Below the pieces are notes generated by a model that was not told where the DNA came from, searched no databases, and worked only from the letters and a program-made list of their open reading frames with translations. A DNA stretch of 35,677 nucleotides from NCBI GenBank assembly GCA_021286705.1, contig JAJTBW010000018.1, positions 1 through 35,677 on the forward strand, read 5' to 3'. This DNA is from Sphingobacteriia bacterium. GTDB lineage: Bacteria; Bacteroidota; Bacteroidia; Bacteroidales; TTA-H9. The position numbers and the translations under genes are program-made. This document shows positions 1 to 9,300 of this stretch, piece by piece. Positions within the stretch are counted from its first letter, which is position 1, and each line of letters opens with the position of its first letter.

Positions 1-16
1 ATGTTAAAATTTAAAA

Positions 17-35
17 TAGTTGATACATGCAACTA
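17..35. promoter_or_regulatory. Putative MarR operator 1, overlapping the marR promoter
   Basis: The sequence TAGTTGATACATGCAACTA is a 19-bp dyad with perfect 6-bp arms (TAGTTG/CAACTA) and a 7-bp centre. A second copy of the same design lies at 521-539, directly after the marR gene. The dyad covers the TTG that would be the -33 element, so a bound dimer would block transcription. MarR proteins usually bind such palindromes upstream of their own gene. Assigning this site to the neighbouring regulator is inference from position and repetition. Confidence 0.7.
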
Positions 36-51
36 ATTTTTTCTACATTTG
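20..51 (+). promoter_or_regulatory. Bacteroidota-type promoter for marR and the efflux operon
   Basis: A TTG at 20-22 and TACATTTG at 44-51 match the Bacteroidota consensus (-33 TTG, -7 TAnnTTTG) with 21 bp between them. Transcription would start near 58, leaving a very short leader before the ATG at 70. The -33 element lies inside operator 1. Confidence 0.6.
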
Positions 52-69
52 CACCCTTAAAAGTTTGAG

Positions 70-519
70 ATGGAAGATAAGGAGCGCCCGTTGGGCTTTG
101 CAATCGGTCGGACATTAGCCGAATACTTTAGATCATTAAGGAAAAGAATTGGTGAGACAAGTGATATGCGTCTATCTCCTGAGCAGTTAGGATTGCTTTA
201 CGCATTGAGCAAAGAAGATGAGGAGGTGATACAGCAGAAGATGGCTGAAAAGCTTGGAAAGGATAAGTCGGCAGTATTGCGAACAATAGATAGTTTGGAA
301 TCTAAAGATTTAGTTAGAAGAATTCCATCGCAGAATGATCGAAGGAAGAATCAACTCTTTGTTACAAAAAAAGGCGAGGCAGTGATTAAACGTTTTTTAG
401 AAGCGGAGATCAGTTTTTCCAGAGAGATTCTTGAAGGCTTGAGTGAAGAGCAGATTACTACTTTCTATTTCGTTCTTGCGCATATTCGAATGAAATCAGA
501 GAGTGCATTGAATAATTAG
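70..519 (+). CDS. MarR-family transcriptional regulator
   Basis: This 149-residue protein has the usual MarR length and layout: N- and C-terminal dimerisation helices around a winged helix-turn-helix at roughly residues 50-110. The recognition-helix region reads KDKSAVLRTIDSLESKDLV and is followed by a wing with the NDRRKN motif typical of the family (DxR). It is the first gene of a block that continues with all three parts of a tripartite RND efflux pump. Matching dyads lie over its promoter and just after its stop codon. The simplest reading is a local repressor of itself and the pump, released by a small-molecule ligand. The ligand cannot be read from the sequence. Confidence 0.92.
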   Translation: MEDKERPLGFAIGRTLAEYFRSLRKRIGETSDMRLSPEQLGLLYALSKEDEEVIQQKMAEKLGKDKSAVLRTIDSLESKDLVRRIPSQNDRRKNQLFVTKKGEAVIKRFLEAEISFSREILEGLSEEQITTFYFVLAHIRMKSESALNN

Positions 520-520
520 A

Positions 521-539
521 TAGTTGATAGAATCAACTA
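521..539. promoter_or_regulatory. Putative MarR operator 2, between marR and the pump genes
   Basis: TAGTTGATAGAATCAACTA has 7-bp perfect arms (TAGTTGA/TCAACTA) and the same 19-bp length and outer sequence as the dyad at 17-35. It begins 2 bp after the marR stop codon and lies about 80 bp before the adaptor gene. It could control a second promoter for the pump genes or act as a roadblock; no clear -7 element was found after it. Confidence 0.65.
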
Positions 540-617
540 GGTCTATTCTCTATCGCAATTTGGAGGATAAAAAAGAAATAAACGATTTAAACGATAAACT
601 TTACAAACTCATTAAAG

Positions 618-1688
618 ATGAAAAACAAACATGTAGCATTGCTTTTTTCGATTGTGTTGCTATTACAGTGGGGTTGTGGTAAAAAACAGGCGGTTATGCA
701 GGATGCTGACATGGCCAAGAGTTATTCTACTATCACCGTTAAGCTTGATTCGGTGGAACTACAAACTAAATATCCTACCATTCTAAAAGGAAAAGAGGAT
801 ATTGACATTAAGCCAAGAATTGATGGGTTTATTGATGCTGTCCTTGTAGACGAAGGTGCTGTTGTGAGAAAGGGACAACCTCTGTTTAAAATAAACTCTC
901 CTTCAGCTATACAGAGCGTTGAAAACGCTACTGCACTTTATAATACCGCAAAGTTAGATGTTGAAAGAATGCGTCCTCTGGCTGAAAAGGGGATTATCTC
1001 AAAGGTTAGACTATCAGCATACGAGAATAGTCTAGCCTCATCAAAAGCTTCGTTAGATCAGGCAAGGGCAACCCTTTCATGGACTTCCGTGACCAGTCCT
1101 GTAGATGGTGTAGTAGGCTCTATCTCCTTTCGTAGTGGTAGCTTAGTTAATAATAGCTCTATTCTTACCACTGTCTCCAATACCTCTACTATGATAGCCT
1201 ATTTCACAATGAATGAGAAAGATCTCTATCATTATCTCAATAGTACTGAAGGTAAGACTCAAGCTGAAAAGATAAAAAACATGCCACTTGTCACACTTTT
1301 ACTTGCCGATGGTTCTACTTATGGTCTTAAAGGGAGAATTGAAACTATCTCGGGAATTGTTGATGCTGCCTCCGGTTCTGTGACTGTAAGAGTTGCATTT
1401 GATAACCCTGATAAACTTCTAAGGTCGGGAACCAGTGGAAAGTTGATCATTCCCGATTTTGTTGAGAATGTCTTCATAATACCTCAGAAAGCTACCTTCC
1501 AACAACAGGATAAGATACTGGTATATAAGGTTCAGGGTGACTCTGTGGTTCAAAAGGTGATAGACGCCAGATCTACTCCCGATGGTATTAGTTATGCCGT
1601 TTTCTCTGGAATTGAAAATGGTGATCAGATAGTCTCTGACGGTATTGCTACTCTTAAGAACGGCAAGAAAATAAAGGTAAAAAACTAA
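618..1688 (+). CDS. RND efflux periplasmic adaptor (membrane fusion) lipoprotein
   Basis: This 356-residue protein is the HlyD/AcrA-type adaptor that bridges the inner-membrane pump and the outer-membrane channel. The first 20 residues form a hydrophobic signal ending in LLLQWGC, so C20 is a plausible lipidation site, although the lipobox is not perfect. A biotinyl-lipoyl-like segment begins near residue 65 (PRIDGFIDAVLVDEGAVVRKGQPLF) and returns after a short alpha-helical hairpin (ATLSWTSVTSPVDGVVG). Beta-barrel and membrane-proximal domains follow. It is 10 bp upstream of the pump gene, so the two are almost certainly co-transcribed. Substrates cannot be inferred. Confidence 0.92.
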   Translation: MKNKHVALLFSIVLLLQWGCGKKQAVMQDADMAKSYSTITVKLDSVELQTKYPTILKGKEDIDIKPRIDGFIDAVLVDEGAVVRKGQPLFKINSPSAIQSVENATALYNTAKLDVERMRPLAEKGIISKVRLSAYENSLASSKASLDQARATLSWTSVTSPVDGVVGSISFRSGSLVNNSSILTTVSNTSTMIAYFTMNEKDLYHYLNSTEGKTQAEKIKNMPLVTLLLADGSTYGLKGRIETISGIVDAASGSVTVRVAFDNPDKLLRSGTSGKLIIPDFVENVFIIPQKATFQQQDKILVYKVQGDSVVQKVIDARSTPDGISYAVFSGIENGDQIVSDGIATLKNGKKIKVKN

Positions 1689-1698
1689 CTGAAGCGTC

Positions 1699-4600
1699 AT
1701 GTTAAAGACTTTCATAGAACGACCGGTTTTATCAACGGTCATCTCGATTCTTTTTGTTGTTCTGGGCGGGATTGGTATAGCCAGTCTCCCTATTGAGCAA
1801 TACCCTGATATTGCACCACCGACAGTAGTTGTTAGGACTGTTTATAGTGGAGCTAATGCCGATGCTGTTCAGAACAGTGTCATTGTCCCTCTGGAAGAGT
1901 CTATCAATGGTGTTCAGGGGATGAACTACATGACCTCTTCTGCTGCTAATGGCGGATCTGCTACAGTTAATATTTATTTTAAACAAGGTACCGATCCAGA
2001 TATAGCAACTGTAAACGTTCAGAATCGTGTTTCTCAAGCTGCATCACTTTTGCCTGCGGAGGTTACTAAGAATGGCGTAACAGTTCAGAAACAGCAGAGT
2101 AGTACTATTCTTATGGTTCTGTTAAAGTCGAATAACAGCGACTATGATGCCCGATTCTTGCAGAACTATGCGGCTATTAACCTCGTTCCGCAGATAAAGC
2201 GTGTTAATGGCGTTGGTGATGCCAATGTTTATGGAGAGAAAGATTATACGATGCGTATCTGGTTAAAACCGGATGTGATGAGAAGCTATAGTCTTACACC
2301 TAATGAGGTCATTGCCGCTTTGCAAGATCAGAATATTGAGAGTGCCCCTGGTGAATTAGGAGCAAACGGAGAACAAACTTTCCAATATACCTTAAAGTAT
2401 ACCGGAAGGTTAAAGACTTCAGAGGCTTTTGAGAACATCATTATTCGTTCAAGCAATTCGAAAGTTTTAAGGCTGAAAGATGTTGCTCGGGTTGAACTTG
2501 GTGCCAAATCATATTCTTTCTTCATTCGTAATGACAATTTACCTTCTGTTCTGGTGGCAATTAATCAGACTGCTGGTTCAAATGCGAAAGAGGTTATTGA
2601 CGAGATTAAGCATATTATGGAGGTCTCCTCAAAGAGTTTTCCTCCGGGGGTCACTTTTCAATATGAGATGGATGCCAGTGCTTTCTTAGATGCTTCGATA
2701 GCGAAGGTTCTTAGGACACTATTAGAAGCCTTTATTCTTGTATTTATTGTGGTGTTTGTCTTTCTCCAGAACTTCCGGGCTACACTTATTCCCGCAATTG
2801 CAGTTCCTGTAGCCATCATAGGGACATTCTTCTTCCTACTCTTATTTGGTTTTTCAATTAATTTGTTGACTCTTTTTGCTCTTGTTTTAGCAATCGGAAT
2901 TGTGGTTGACGATGCCATTGTGGTTGTGGAGGCTGTACATGCCGAGATTGATAATGGAGAGAAGGATGTAAGAAAGGCAACCTATAATGCTCTTCATACT
3001 ATTGCTCCTGCAATTGTTTCTATCACTCTGGTAATGTCGGCTGTATTTATTCCAGTAAGTTTCATCGGTGGAACCAGTGGTGTATTCTTTAAACAATTTG
3101 GTTTGACTCTTGCCGTGGCTATTGTTATATCTGCCGTCAATGCATTGACTTTAAGCCCTGCTCTTTGCGCTATCTTTCTTAAGGTTGATCACAATGATGA
3201 GCTTAAAAAGAAGAGTATTATTCAACGATTCTATCTTTTCTTTAATACCTCCTTTAACGCGCTGACTGAGAATTATAGGCGTACGTTAAACTTCCTCACT
3301 AAGAGAAGTCATAGATGGATCACAATCTCTATTATAGCTGTCTTTGGATTGATTTTCTGGTTCCTGCTTAGAATGATTCCCTCTGGTTTCGTCCCTTCAG
3401 AAGATAGCGGAACGGTGATGGGTATGATTACACTTGCACCCGGGTCCTCTCTTGAGAGAACAGATAGTATCACCAAGAAAGTCGTCGAGATTGCTGAGGC
3501 AAATATTCCCCATTTAAGAAGTGTTACAAGCCTCTCTGGTTTGAATTTCATGAGTGGTGCAGGTAGCTCTTATGGTAATGTACTTATTAAGATGCAACCC
3601 TGGGATCAGCGTGATATCACTACCAATGAGGTGACATCTATATTAAAGGCACATACTGACTCACTAACGGGAGCTAAATTTATGTTCTTTGCGGCTCCTA
3701 CGTTGCAAGGTTTTGGTATCAGTACGGGGGTTGAATTGAAACTTCAAGATAAGACCGGTGGTGATATTAATAAATTTTATGAGATTGGTTCTGAGTTTTT
3801 AGACCGTATGAGGAAAAGGCCTGAGGTCATGATCGCCATGACCACATTCGATCCTCGTTTTCCTCAGAAACAAATCGAAGCAAATATCGCAAAGATCAAA
3901 GATGCAGGATTGACGCTTACTGAAGTAATGGGAACACTTCAGGCCTATGTTGGGAGTATGTATATCTCAAACTTTAATAGCTATGGTAAGCAGTATCGTG
4001 TAGTTGTTCAAGCCGATCCTCAGTTTAGAGCAAAGGTGGAAGATCTGAACGGTATTTCTGTTAAGGCTGCCAACGGTACTATGGTGCCTATTACCGAGTT
4101 TATTACAATAACTGATGTTACCGGCCCTCAGGCATTAACCAGGTTTAACCTCTTCTCCTCAATGGATGTCACTATTATTCCTAATTATATGAAAGGGTAT
4201 ACTGCTTCTGACGTAATTAAAGCTATTGGTGAAACCGAGCTCCCTGATGGATATGGTTACGATTTTGCAGGAATGACCAGGGAAGAGGTAAATAGTAGCA
4301 GTCAAACAGCTATTATCTTTGCCCTCTGTCTTGTCTTTGTCTATCTTCTTCTGGCTGCTCTTTATGAGAGTTATATCCTGCCATTGGCAGTCATCTTCTC
4401 GTTGCCTGTCGGATTGGCTGGTATCTATATGTTTGTGTTTGGAGCTATGATGAGCGGTACCGGTATCATTAATAATATTTATGTTCAGATATCTCTTATC
4501 ATGCTAATCGGTCTATTGGCAAAGAATGCGATCTTAATTGTTGAGTATGCACTTCAACGACGACGAGAGGGGATGTCGATTGCGAAAGCTGCTGTTAATG

Positions 4601-4842
4601 GGGCAGTGGCTCGTCTTCGTCCTATTCTTATGACCTCATTTGCCTTAATCTTTGGTCTTTTACCCTTAGCACTTGCCTCAGGTGCAGGAGCTATAGGTAA
4701 TAAATCTATTGGTATCAGTGCGATAGGAGGGATGCTCATTGGAACAGTGATTGGCATCCTTGTTATTCCGGTCTTGTTTGTACTGTTCCAGAATTTACAT
4801 GAGAAGATTAGCCGTCATAAGATTCAAACTATTGAAGAATAG
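1699..4842 (+). CDS. RND multidrug efflux transporter, AcrB/MexB (HAE1) type
   Basis: At 1047 residues this has the normal length of an AcrB-type proton/drug antiporter. An N-terminal membrane segment follows the start (FIERPVLSTVISILFVVLGG), with two large periplasmic loops and two blocks of membrane helices. The proton-relay residues are present: adjacent Asp404-Asp405 in GIVVDDAIVVVE (TM4) and Lys942 in LLAKNAILIVEYA (TM10), matching D407, D408 and K940 of E. coli AcrB. The gene lies between the adaptor and the outer-membrane factor, so the complete tripartite pump is encoded in one operon. No frameshift or missing motif was seen. Confidence 0.96.
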   Translation: MLKTFIERPVLSTVISILFVVLGGIGIASLPIEQYPDIAPPTVVVRTVYSGANADAVQNSVIVPLEESINGVQGMNYMTSSAANGGSATVNIYFKQGTDPDIATVNVQNRVSQAASLLPAEVTKNGVTVQKQQSSTILMVLLKSNNSDYDARFLQNYAAINLVPQIKRVNGVGDANVYGEKDYTMRIWLKPDVMRSYSLTPNEVIAALQDQNIESAPGELGANGEQTFQYTLKYTGRLKTSEAFENIIIRSSNSKVLRLKDVARVELGAKSYSFFIRNDNLPSVLVAINQTAGSNAKEVIDEIKHIMEVSSKSFPPGVTFQYEMDASAFLDASIAKVLRTLLEAFILVFIVVFVFLQNFRATLIPAIAVPVAIIGTFFFLLLFGFSINLLTLFALVLAIGIVVDDAIVVVEAVHAEIDNGEKDVRKATYNALHTIAPAIVSITLVMSAVFIPVSFIGGTSGVFFKQFGLTLAVAIVISAVNALTLSPALCAIFLKVDHNDELKKKSIIQRFYLFFNTSFNALTENYRRTLNFLTKRSHRWITISIIAVFGLIFWFLLRMIPSGFVPSEDSGTVMGMITLAPGSSLERTDSITKKVVEIAEANIPHLRSVTSLSGLNFMSGAGSSYGNVLIKMQPWDQRDITTNEVTSILKAHTDSLTGAKFMFFAAPTLQGFGISTGVELKLQDKTGGDINKFYEIGSEFLDRMRKRPEVMIAMTTFDPRFPQKQIEANIAKIKDAGLTLTEVMGTLQAYVGSMYISNFNSYGKQYRVVVQADPQFRAKVEDLNGISVKAANGTMVPITEFITITDVTGPQALTRFNLFSSMDVTIIPNYMKGYTASDVIKAIGETELPDGYGYDFAGMTREEVNSSSQTAIIFALCLVFVYLLLAALYESYILPLAVIFSLPVGLAGIYMFVFGAMMSGTGIINNIYVQISLIMLIGLLAKNAILIVEYALQRRREGMSIAKAAVNGAVARLRPILMTSFALIFGLLPLALASGAGAIGNKSIGISAIGGMLIGTVIGILVIPVLFVLFQNLHEKISRHKIQTIEE

Positions 4843-4858
4843 TAAAATACTTGTTACA

Positions 4859-6274
4859 ATGAATAAAATAAATATAAAACTCAAACTTATATCTCTTTCA
4901 TTAGTACTACTTATTGCATTAGGCTCTTGTGGAACATATAAGAATCTTCCTGATGCACCTGTGGTGAATAGTGATGGGATGCTGAGAAGTGAGTTACCGG
5001 TAGAGAGTGATAGCAATGCTATTAAACCTGTTGAATGGCGTCAACACTTTCAGGATGCCCGTTTGCAGTCACTTATAAGTGAGGGACTCTCAAATAACAT
5101 CGATCTGCAATTGGCTCTGAAACGGATCGAACAGAGTGAAGCAACGTTGATGATTAGTCGTGCAGCGATGGCTCCTAATGTAGCTGGAGCGGCTCAGATA
5201 AATCATACAAGAACCAGTAATGGTAAAAACGGAGAGGATTTCCTCGGCTATACTTCTAATGTTAACTCTCTAGGTGTAAGTATAACCTGGGAGGCTGATA
5301 TTTGGAGTAAACTTGGCAATCAATCAAAAGCTAAGTATGCTGCATATCTACAGACTCAAGAGTACAGAAACCTTGTTCAGACAACGCTGGTAGCTAACAT
5401 AGCAAATGGATATTATAATCTCTTGGCATTAGATGATCAACTGCGTATCACTCGTGAAACCATCGAACTGCTTAAAAAAAGTGCTGAGACAATCTCTGCG
5501 TTGAAAGAATCGGGACAGCAAAATGCTGCTGCTGTTGAGCAGAGTTTGGCTTTACTGTATTCAACTGAGATTTCTGTATCGACATTACAGGTCGCCATTC
5601 GTGAACAGGAGAATGCTCTGTCACTTCTCATTGGAAGAATACCAGGACCTGTTGACAGGGGAACTTTGGCTGATGAAAAGACGCCTGATGTTCTGGTGAA
5701 GGGATTTCCAGTTGCAGTGCTTTCATTTCGTCCGGATGTTAAACAAGCTGAGCTAGCAGTAAGGCAAGCATTGTCTGTAACTAAGAGTGCCAAGGCGGCT
5801 TTTTATCCATCTTTGGTGCTTAGTACCGGGTCGTTTGGTCTTGCAGCCGGTACCTTCTCTGGCTTCTTTACCCCTGAGAATTTGGCTCTGCAATTGGTAG
5901 GTGGCATAACCCAGCCAATTTTTAATCGCAAGCAGTTAAAGGGAAACTTGAAGATTGCACAATCACAGCAAGAAGAGTCGTTGATTTCATTTAGAAATGT
6001 GATGCTCAAAGCTGGTCAGGAGGTTTCCAATCTGCTATATGGGTTAAATACTTCATTAGGAAAGAATGAGTTGCGTAATAAGCAGATTGCATCATTAAAC
6101 AATGCGGTTGACTACACTCAACAGCTTTTATTGGCTGGTGAGGCAACTTACACAGAAGTACTTAATGCCCAACAGAGCCTTCTCAATGCCCAGCTAAGTG
6201 GTGTAAAAGATAAGTTGGAGCAGTTACAGTATAGCGTTAACCTCTATAGGGCTCTCGGCGGAGGAGTTAACTAG
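4859..6274 (+). CDS. Outer-membrane efflux channel lipoprotein (TolC/OprM/NodT family)
   Basis: The reading frame is open from 4751, inside the pump gene, but the ATG at 4859 is the better start. It lies 16 bp after the pump stop codon and begins a lipoprotein signal, MNKINIKLKLISLSLVLLIA, followed by the lipobox LGSC. The product is 471 residues, normal for the NodT family. It has the two repeated long alpha-helical halves typical of outer-membrane factors, for example SLISEGLSNNIDLQLALKRIEQS near the N-terminus and LGKNELRNKQIASLNNA with YTEVLNAQQSLLNAQL near the C-terminus. It completes the pump operon and is followed by a strong terminator. Confidence 0.93.
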   Translation: MNKINIKLKLISLSLVLLIALGSCGTYKNLPDAPVVNSDGMLRSELPVESDSNAIKPVEWRQHFQDARLQSLISEGLSNNIDLQLALKRIEQSEATLMISRAAMAPNVAGAAQINHTRTSNGKNGEDFLGYTSNVNSLGVSITWEADIWSKLGNQSKAKYAAYLQTQEYRNLVQTTLVANIANGYYNLLALDDQLRITRETIELLKKSAETISALKESGQQNAAAVEQSLALLYSTEISVSTLQVAIREQENALSLLIGRIPGPVDRGTLADEKTPDVLVKGFPVAVLSFRPDVKQAELAVRQALSVTKSAKAAFYPSLVLSTGSFGLAAGTFSGFFTPENLALQLVGGITQPIFNRKQLKGNLKIAQSQQEESLISFRNVMLKAGQEVSNLLYGLNTSLGKNELRNKQIASLNNAVDYTQQLLLAGEATYTEVLNAQQSLLNAQLSGVKDKLEQLQYSVNLYRALGGGVN

Positions 6275-6299
6275 GGGTTAGTTGGAACGACAGCGGGGG

Positions 6300-6310
6300 T
6301 GCCTTCGGCA
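6300..6310. repeat. Short TTC-loop hairpin of the intergenic tag family
   Basis: TGCC-TTC-GGCA is a perfect 4-bp stem with a TTC loop, followed by GCAGGGGA. It has the same design as the hairpins at 20897-21048 and 23159-23234: variable stem, TTC triloop, then a G-run. A related copy with CTC in the loop, TGCC-CTC-GGCA at 6346-6356, lies within the terminator stem and loop. Confidence 0.5.
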
Positions 6311-6340
6311 GCAGGGGACTCCTCACTTCGTTCGGATAGC

Positions 6341-6378
6341 AGGGATGCCCTCGGCAGCGGGGGCATCCCTTTTTCTTT
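6341..6378 (+). terminator. Rho-independent terminator of the efflux operon
   Basis: AGGGATGCCC (6341-6350) and GGGCATCCCT (6361-6370) form a perfect 10-bp GC-rich stem around a 10-nt loop. TTTTCTTT follows directly. It lies 67 bp after the outer-membrane factor stop codon. The convergent minus-strand gene ends at 6380, and no T-run exists on that side, so this serves mainly plus-strand transcripts. Confidence 0.88.
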
Positions 6379-6379
6379 A

Positions 6380-9300
6380 TTATAACTTGATTATTTTTAT
6401 TGATTCTGAGAAGCCGTCGTTAAAGAGTACCCTCAAGAAGTAGAAGCCGGGCGTAAGATCTTTAAGCTGCTTGAATTCTATTAATTGATCGTTGAATTTA
6501 TAGGTCGTTCCTTCGCTGATTATTGCTCCATTAATATCTGAGAGCGAATAATGGGATACCTTTGACTTAGCTAGGTCGCTGATGTAAAGCCTACAAATAT
6601 CGGATGTTGGATTTGGGTAGACAAAACATCTGCGCTCTTTGGTTTCTACGGGATCAATGCCGATATTGGTTTTATACTTTGGGTTCTTCCACTCAAGATT
6701 GATTAGCTTTTCTATTGGATCATTGTTATAGGTTACGGTTCCATTGGCATTCATAGAAGCAGAGGAGATTAAAGCATCTGATTTTAGTAGCAGACTCATG
6801 GTATAGACTGGTATGCTATCGGGAAGTGATTCGGCATCGATCACAATTCTGAGAGTATTGTTTTCCATGGTCATACTTAATTGAGCTGAGTCTCTGATCT
6901 GGAGATAATCGAAAACGGTTTGTCCTGGTGCCATCCAGATGTTATCGAGGCCATCCTTCCCGTAGGTTCTTCCGACATACTTTAGATAGTCTCGCATAAG
7001 AAACCATATTGTGTTACCTGTGTTTCCTGATGCCCGGTGGATAAAATCCTGATACCAGTAGTGCTTCCCTTCTACGCTCCATTTAGCCAGGTTGTCAATA
7101 TAAGAGTCGAGCATAAGAGAGTCATATTGGTCGGTGTTGATGAAGCGTTTATACATTTTAAACTCAGTTAAATTTGGCTTGTTAGCAACATCAAAACCAT
7201 TTGGCCATCCGGAGAACTTTGAGTTATTTGCGAAAATTGCACTATATCCGTTAGTCCATACATAAGGTATATACTCCATGTCACCAGCGGGAAGGACAAA
7301 ACTTCTCATACGTATACCGAATTTCTGCTTTACATATTCAGTATTAGCTTTAATTTGGTAATCATGGTCGAATTCACCATTAGCCATGTGTTGTAAGCTG
7401 TGATTAAAGATATCCCATCGATTTGCTAATAAGGTTTTCATATCAGAGTATATCAGATAGAAGTTTGATGAGAGGTGGAAATCGTTCATGCTCTCATCAA
7501 GCGATATCCAGCTTACCCCTGCGCTAAATTGAATGTCATTACCGGTGCCATCTGTATAAAAGAGCCCTTTGAATGTTTCGCCAGTCTCTGATATTGTTCC
7601 TCCATTAAAGAGTTTGAAAAGGTGGGTATATCCATCTTTGTAGGTGTCATCCTGAGTAAGACTATATGCGAAGGTTTTGTTATACCTTAATGGAGCTTTC
7701 CTTAGATCAACCTTTCCTGGTGATGAAGCGAGATTTAATGTTACGATAAATGCATCTTGAGGAATCTCTTTTTTTATTACGATTCGCACTGAGTCTGACC
7801 ATGCAATGAGACCCAAGTTATCCAAGCATTTCACTTTGATATAATGAATACCTCCAAAATAGCTGGTACATGAGTATTCAAATGGTGCAACAGAGTCACA
7901 TGTCAAGAGACGGTTGTCAGCATAGAAAAAGACCTTATTTGGAATAATAAAGTCAGTTGTTGCCTTTACAAATTTAAAGCTCATTTTAGACGAGCTAGAC
8001 TCGCAATAGTTATTGTTTTTGGTAGCCCCAAACCATTCGAAGGGTGTGGTACCTCCAATAAATGTAACGGAAGCCACTTGCAAATCAAAGGCACCCGCTC
8101 CATTGCAACAAGGGAAATCAATATATTGGATATTAGTGAAATCGATTGTAGCGCTGAATGCTGATAAAGGAATCCGGATAATATAATAACCGTAGTTGTC
8201 TTTTTTAGCACTACTTTGGTAGGATTCCAGATTGAGTTTCCCCTCTCCGTTAGGTTTTAATTGAATTTGTGGCCAATTAGCATTTCCGTTGACATCAAGT
8301 ACTCTGAGTTCCAAGGTGTCATTTCCATTGGCAGTTACATCATATTTAGATCCATAAACAGTTGTAGTTGAGTATCCGATACGAACTTTTGCGCTGCCGG
8401 TAAGAAGGTTGTTAACCACTCTAAGGTGATCAGGTCCTTCAGGAATCTGGTTTAATATGTCTGTTTTGATATTAACTATTGCCGGTTCATAGCTGACAGA
8501 TCCAGTGTCAGGTTGTGTTATAATGGGTTTAAGACTTGAAGGGGGAGGGGGTGGGATTTGAATAGAAAAAGGAATAGGACCGGAAACTAGTATCCTATTG
8601 CGGGATGTTTTTACGATAGCTTTGCAGGTATATTCTCCCAGTCTTGGTTTTATCCAATTGTATTGATAGGGCGGAAAGTAGTCATTTCCAACAGTGGTAT
8701 CATTGATTTGAAAGGTTACCTCATTAATCTCCTCAAAAGAGATAGGTTGAGTAATTATTGTAGCTGTCATAGCACCATTTAAACCTGTCCCATCAGTTTT
8801 ATTGTCGATCTTTTCTTCGCCAAAGAATAGGAAAGGGGTAGTGCCACCAGTAAATTTTATCGACTGAATATCTATTTGAAATTGGCCTGCATCAAGCGAG
8901 TAAGGAAACTCTAGATATGCTATCTGATCGAATTGAATCTGACTTGTATCAAAGTCGTTGATAGGTATAGTTACGGTGAACCAGTCATTGGTCAGGGTAT
9001 CGTGTATATAAGGGGCAAGGTTAAGGCGACCAAGCGACATGGGTCTAAGTTCTATAAGGTTCCAGTCAGGGATATTATTAGGACATCTCATGGTGATCTC
9101 GAGAAATTGGTTTCCTCCTTCCAACGGATTGATAAGTGGGGAGTAGAGTGTGGAAGGATTATTTCCGATTTTGAGTTTTCTGTAGCCGGTATTCGTATTA
9201 TTTATATTGAGGAATGGAAGTGATAATGGATTTGAGCCCTCTATGTCTACCCTTACTGTTACCATATCCTGCTGATAAATTACTTGATTATTAGTAGGCA

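Noticed and set aside
4751..4858. Extended N-terminus of the outer-membrane factor inside the pump gene
   Set aside because: The ATG at 4859 gives a clean lipoprotein signal with an LGSC lipobox; the extension is out-of-frame pump sequence.
1732..5016. Minus-strand ORFs opposite the pump genes
   Set aside because: Shadows of strongly conserved plus-strand genes.
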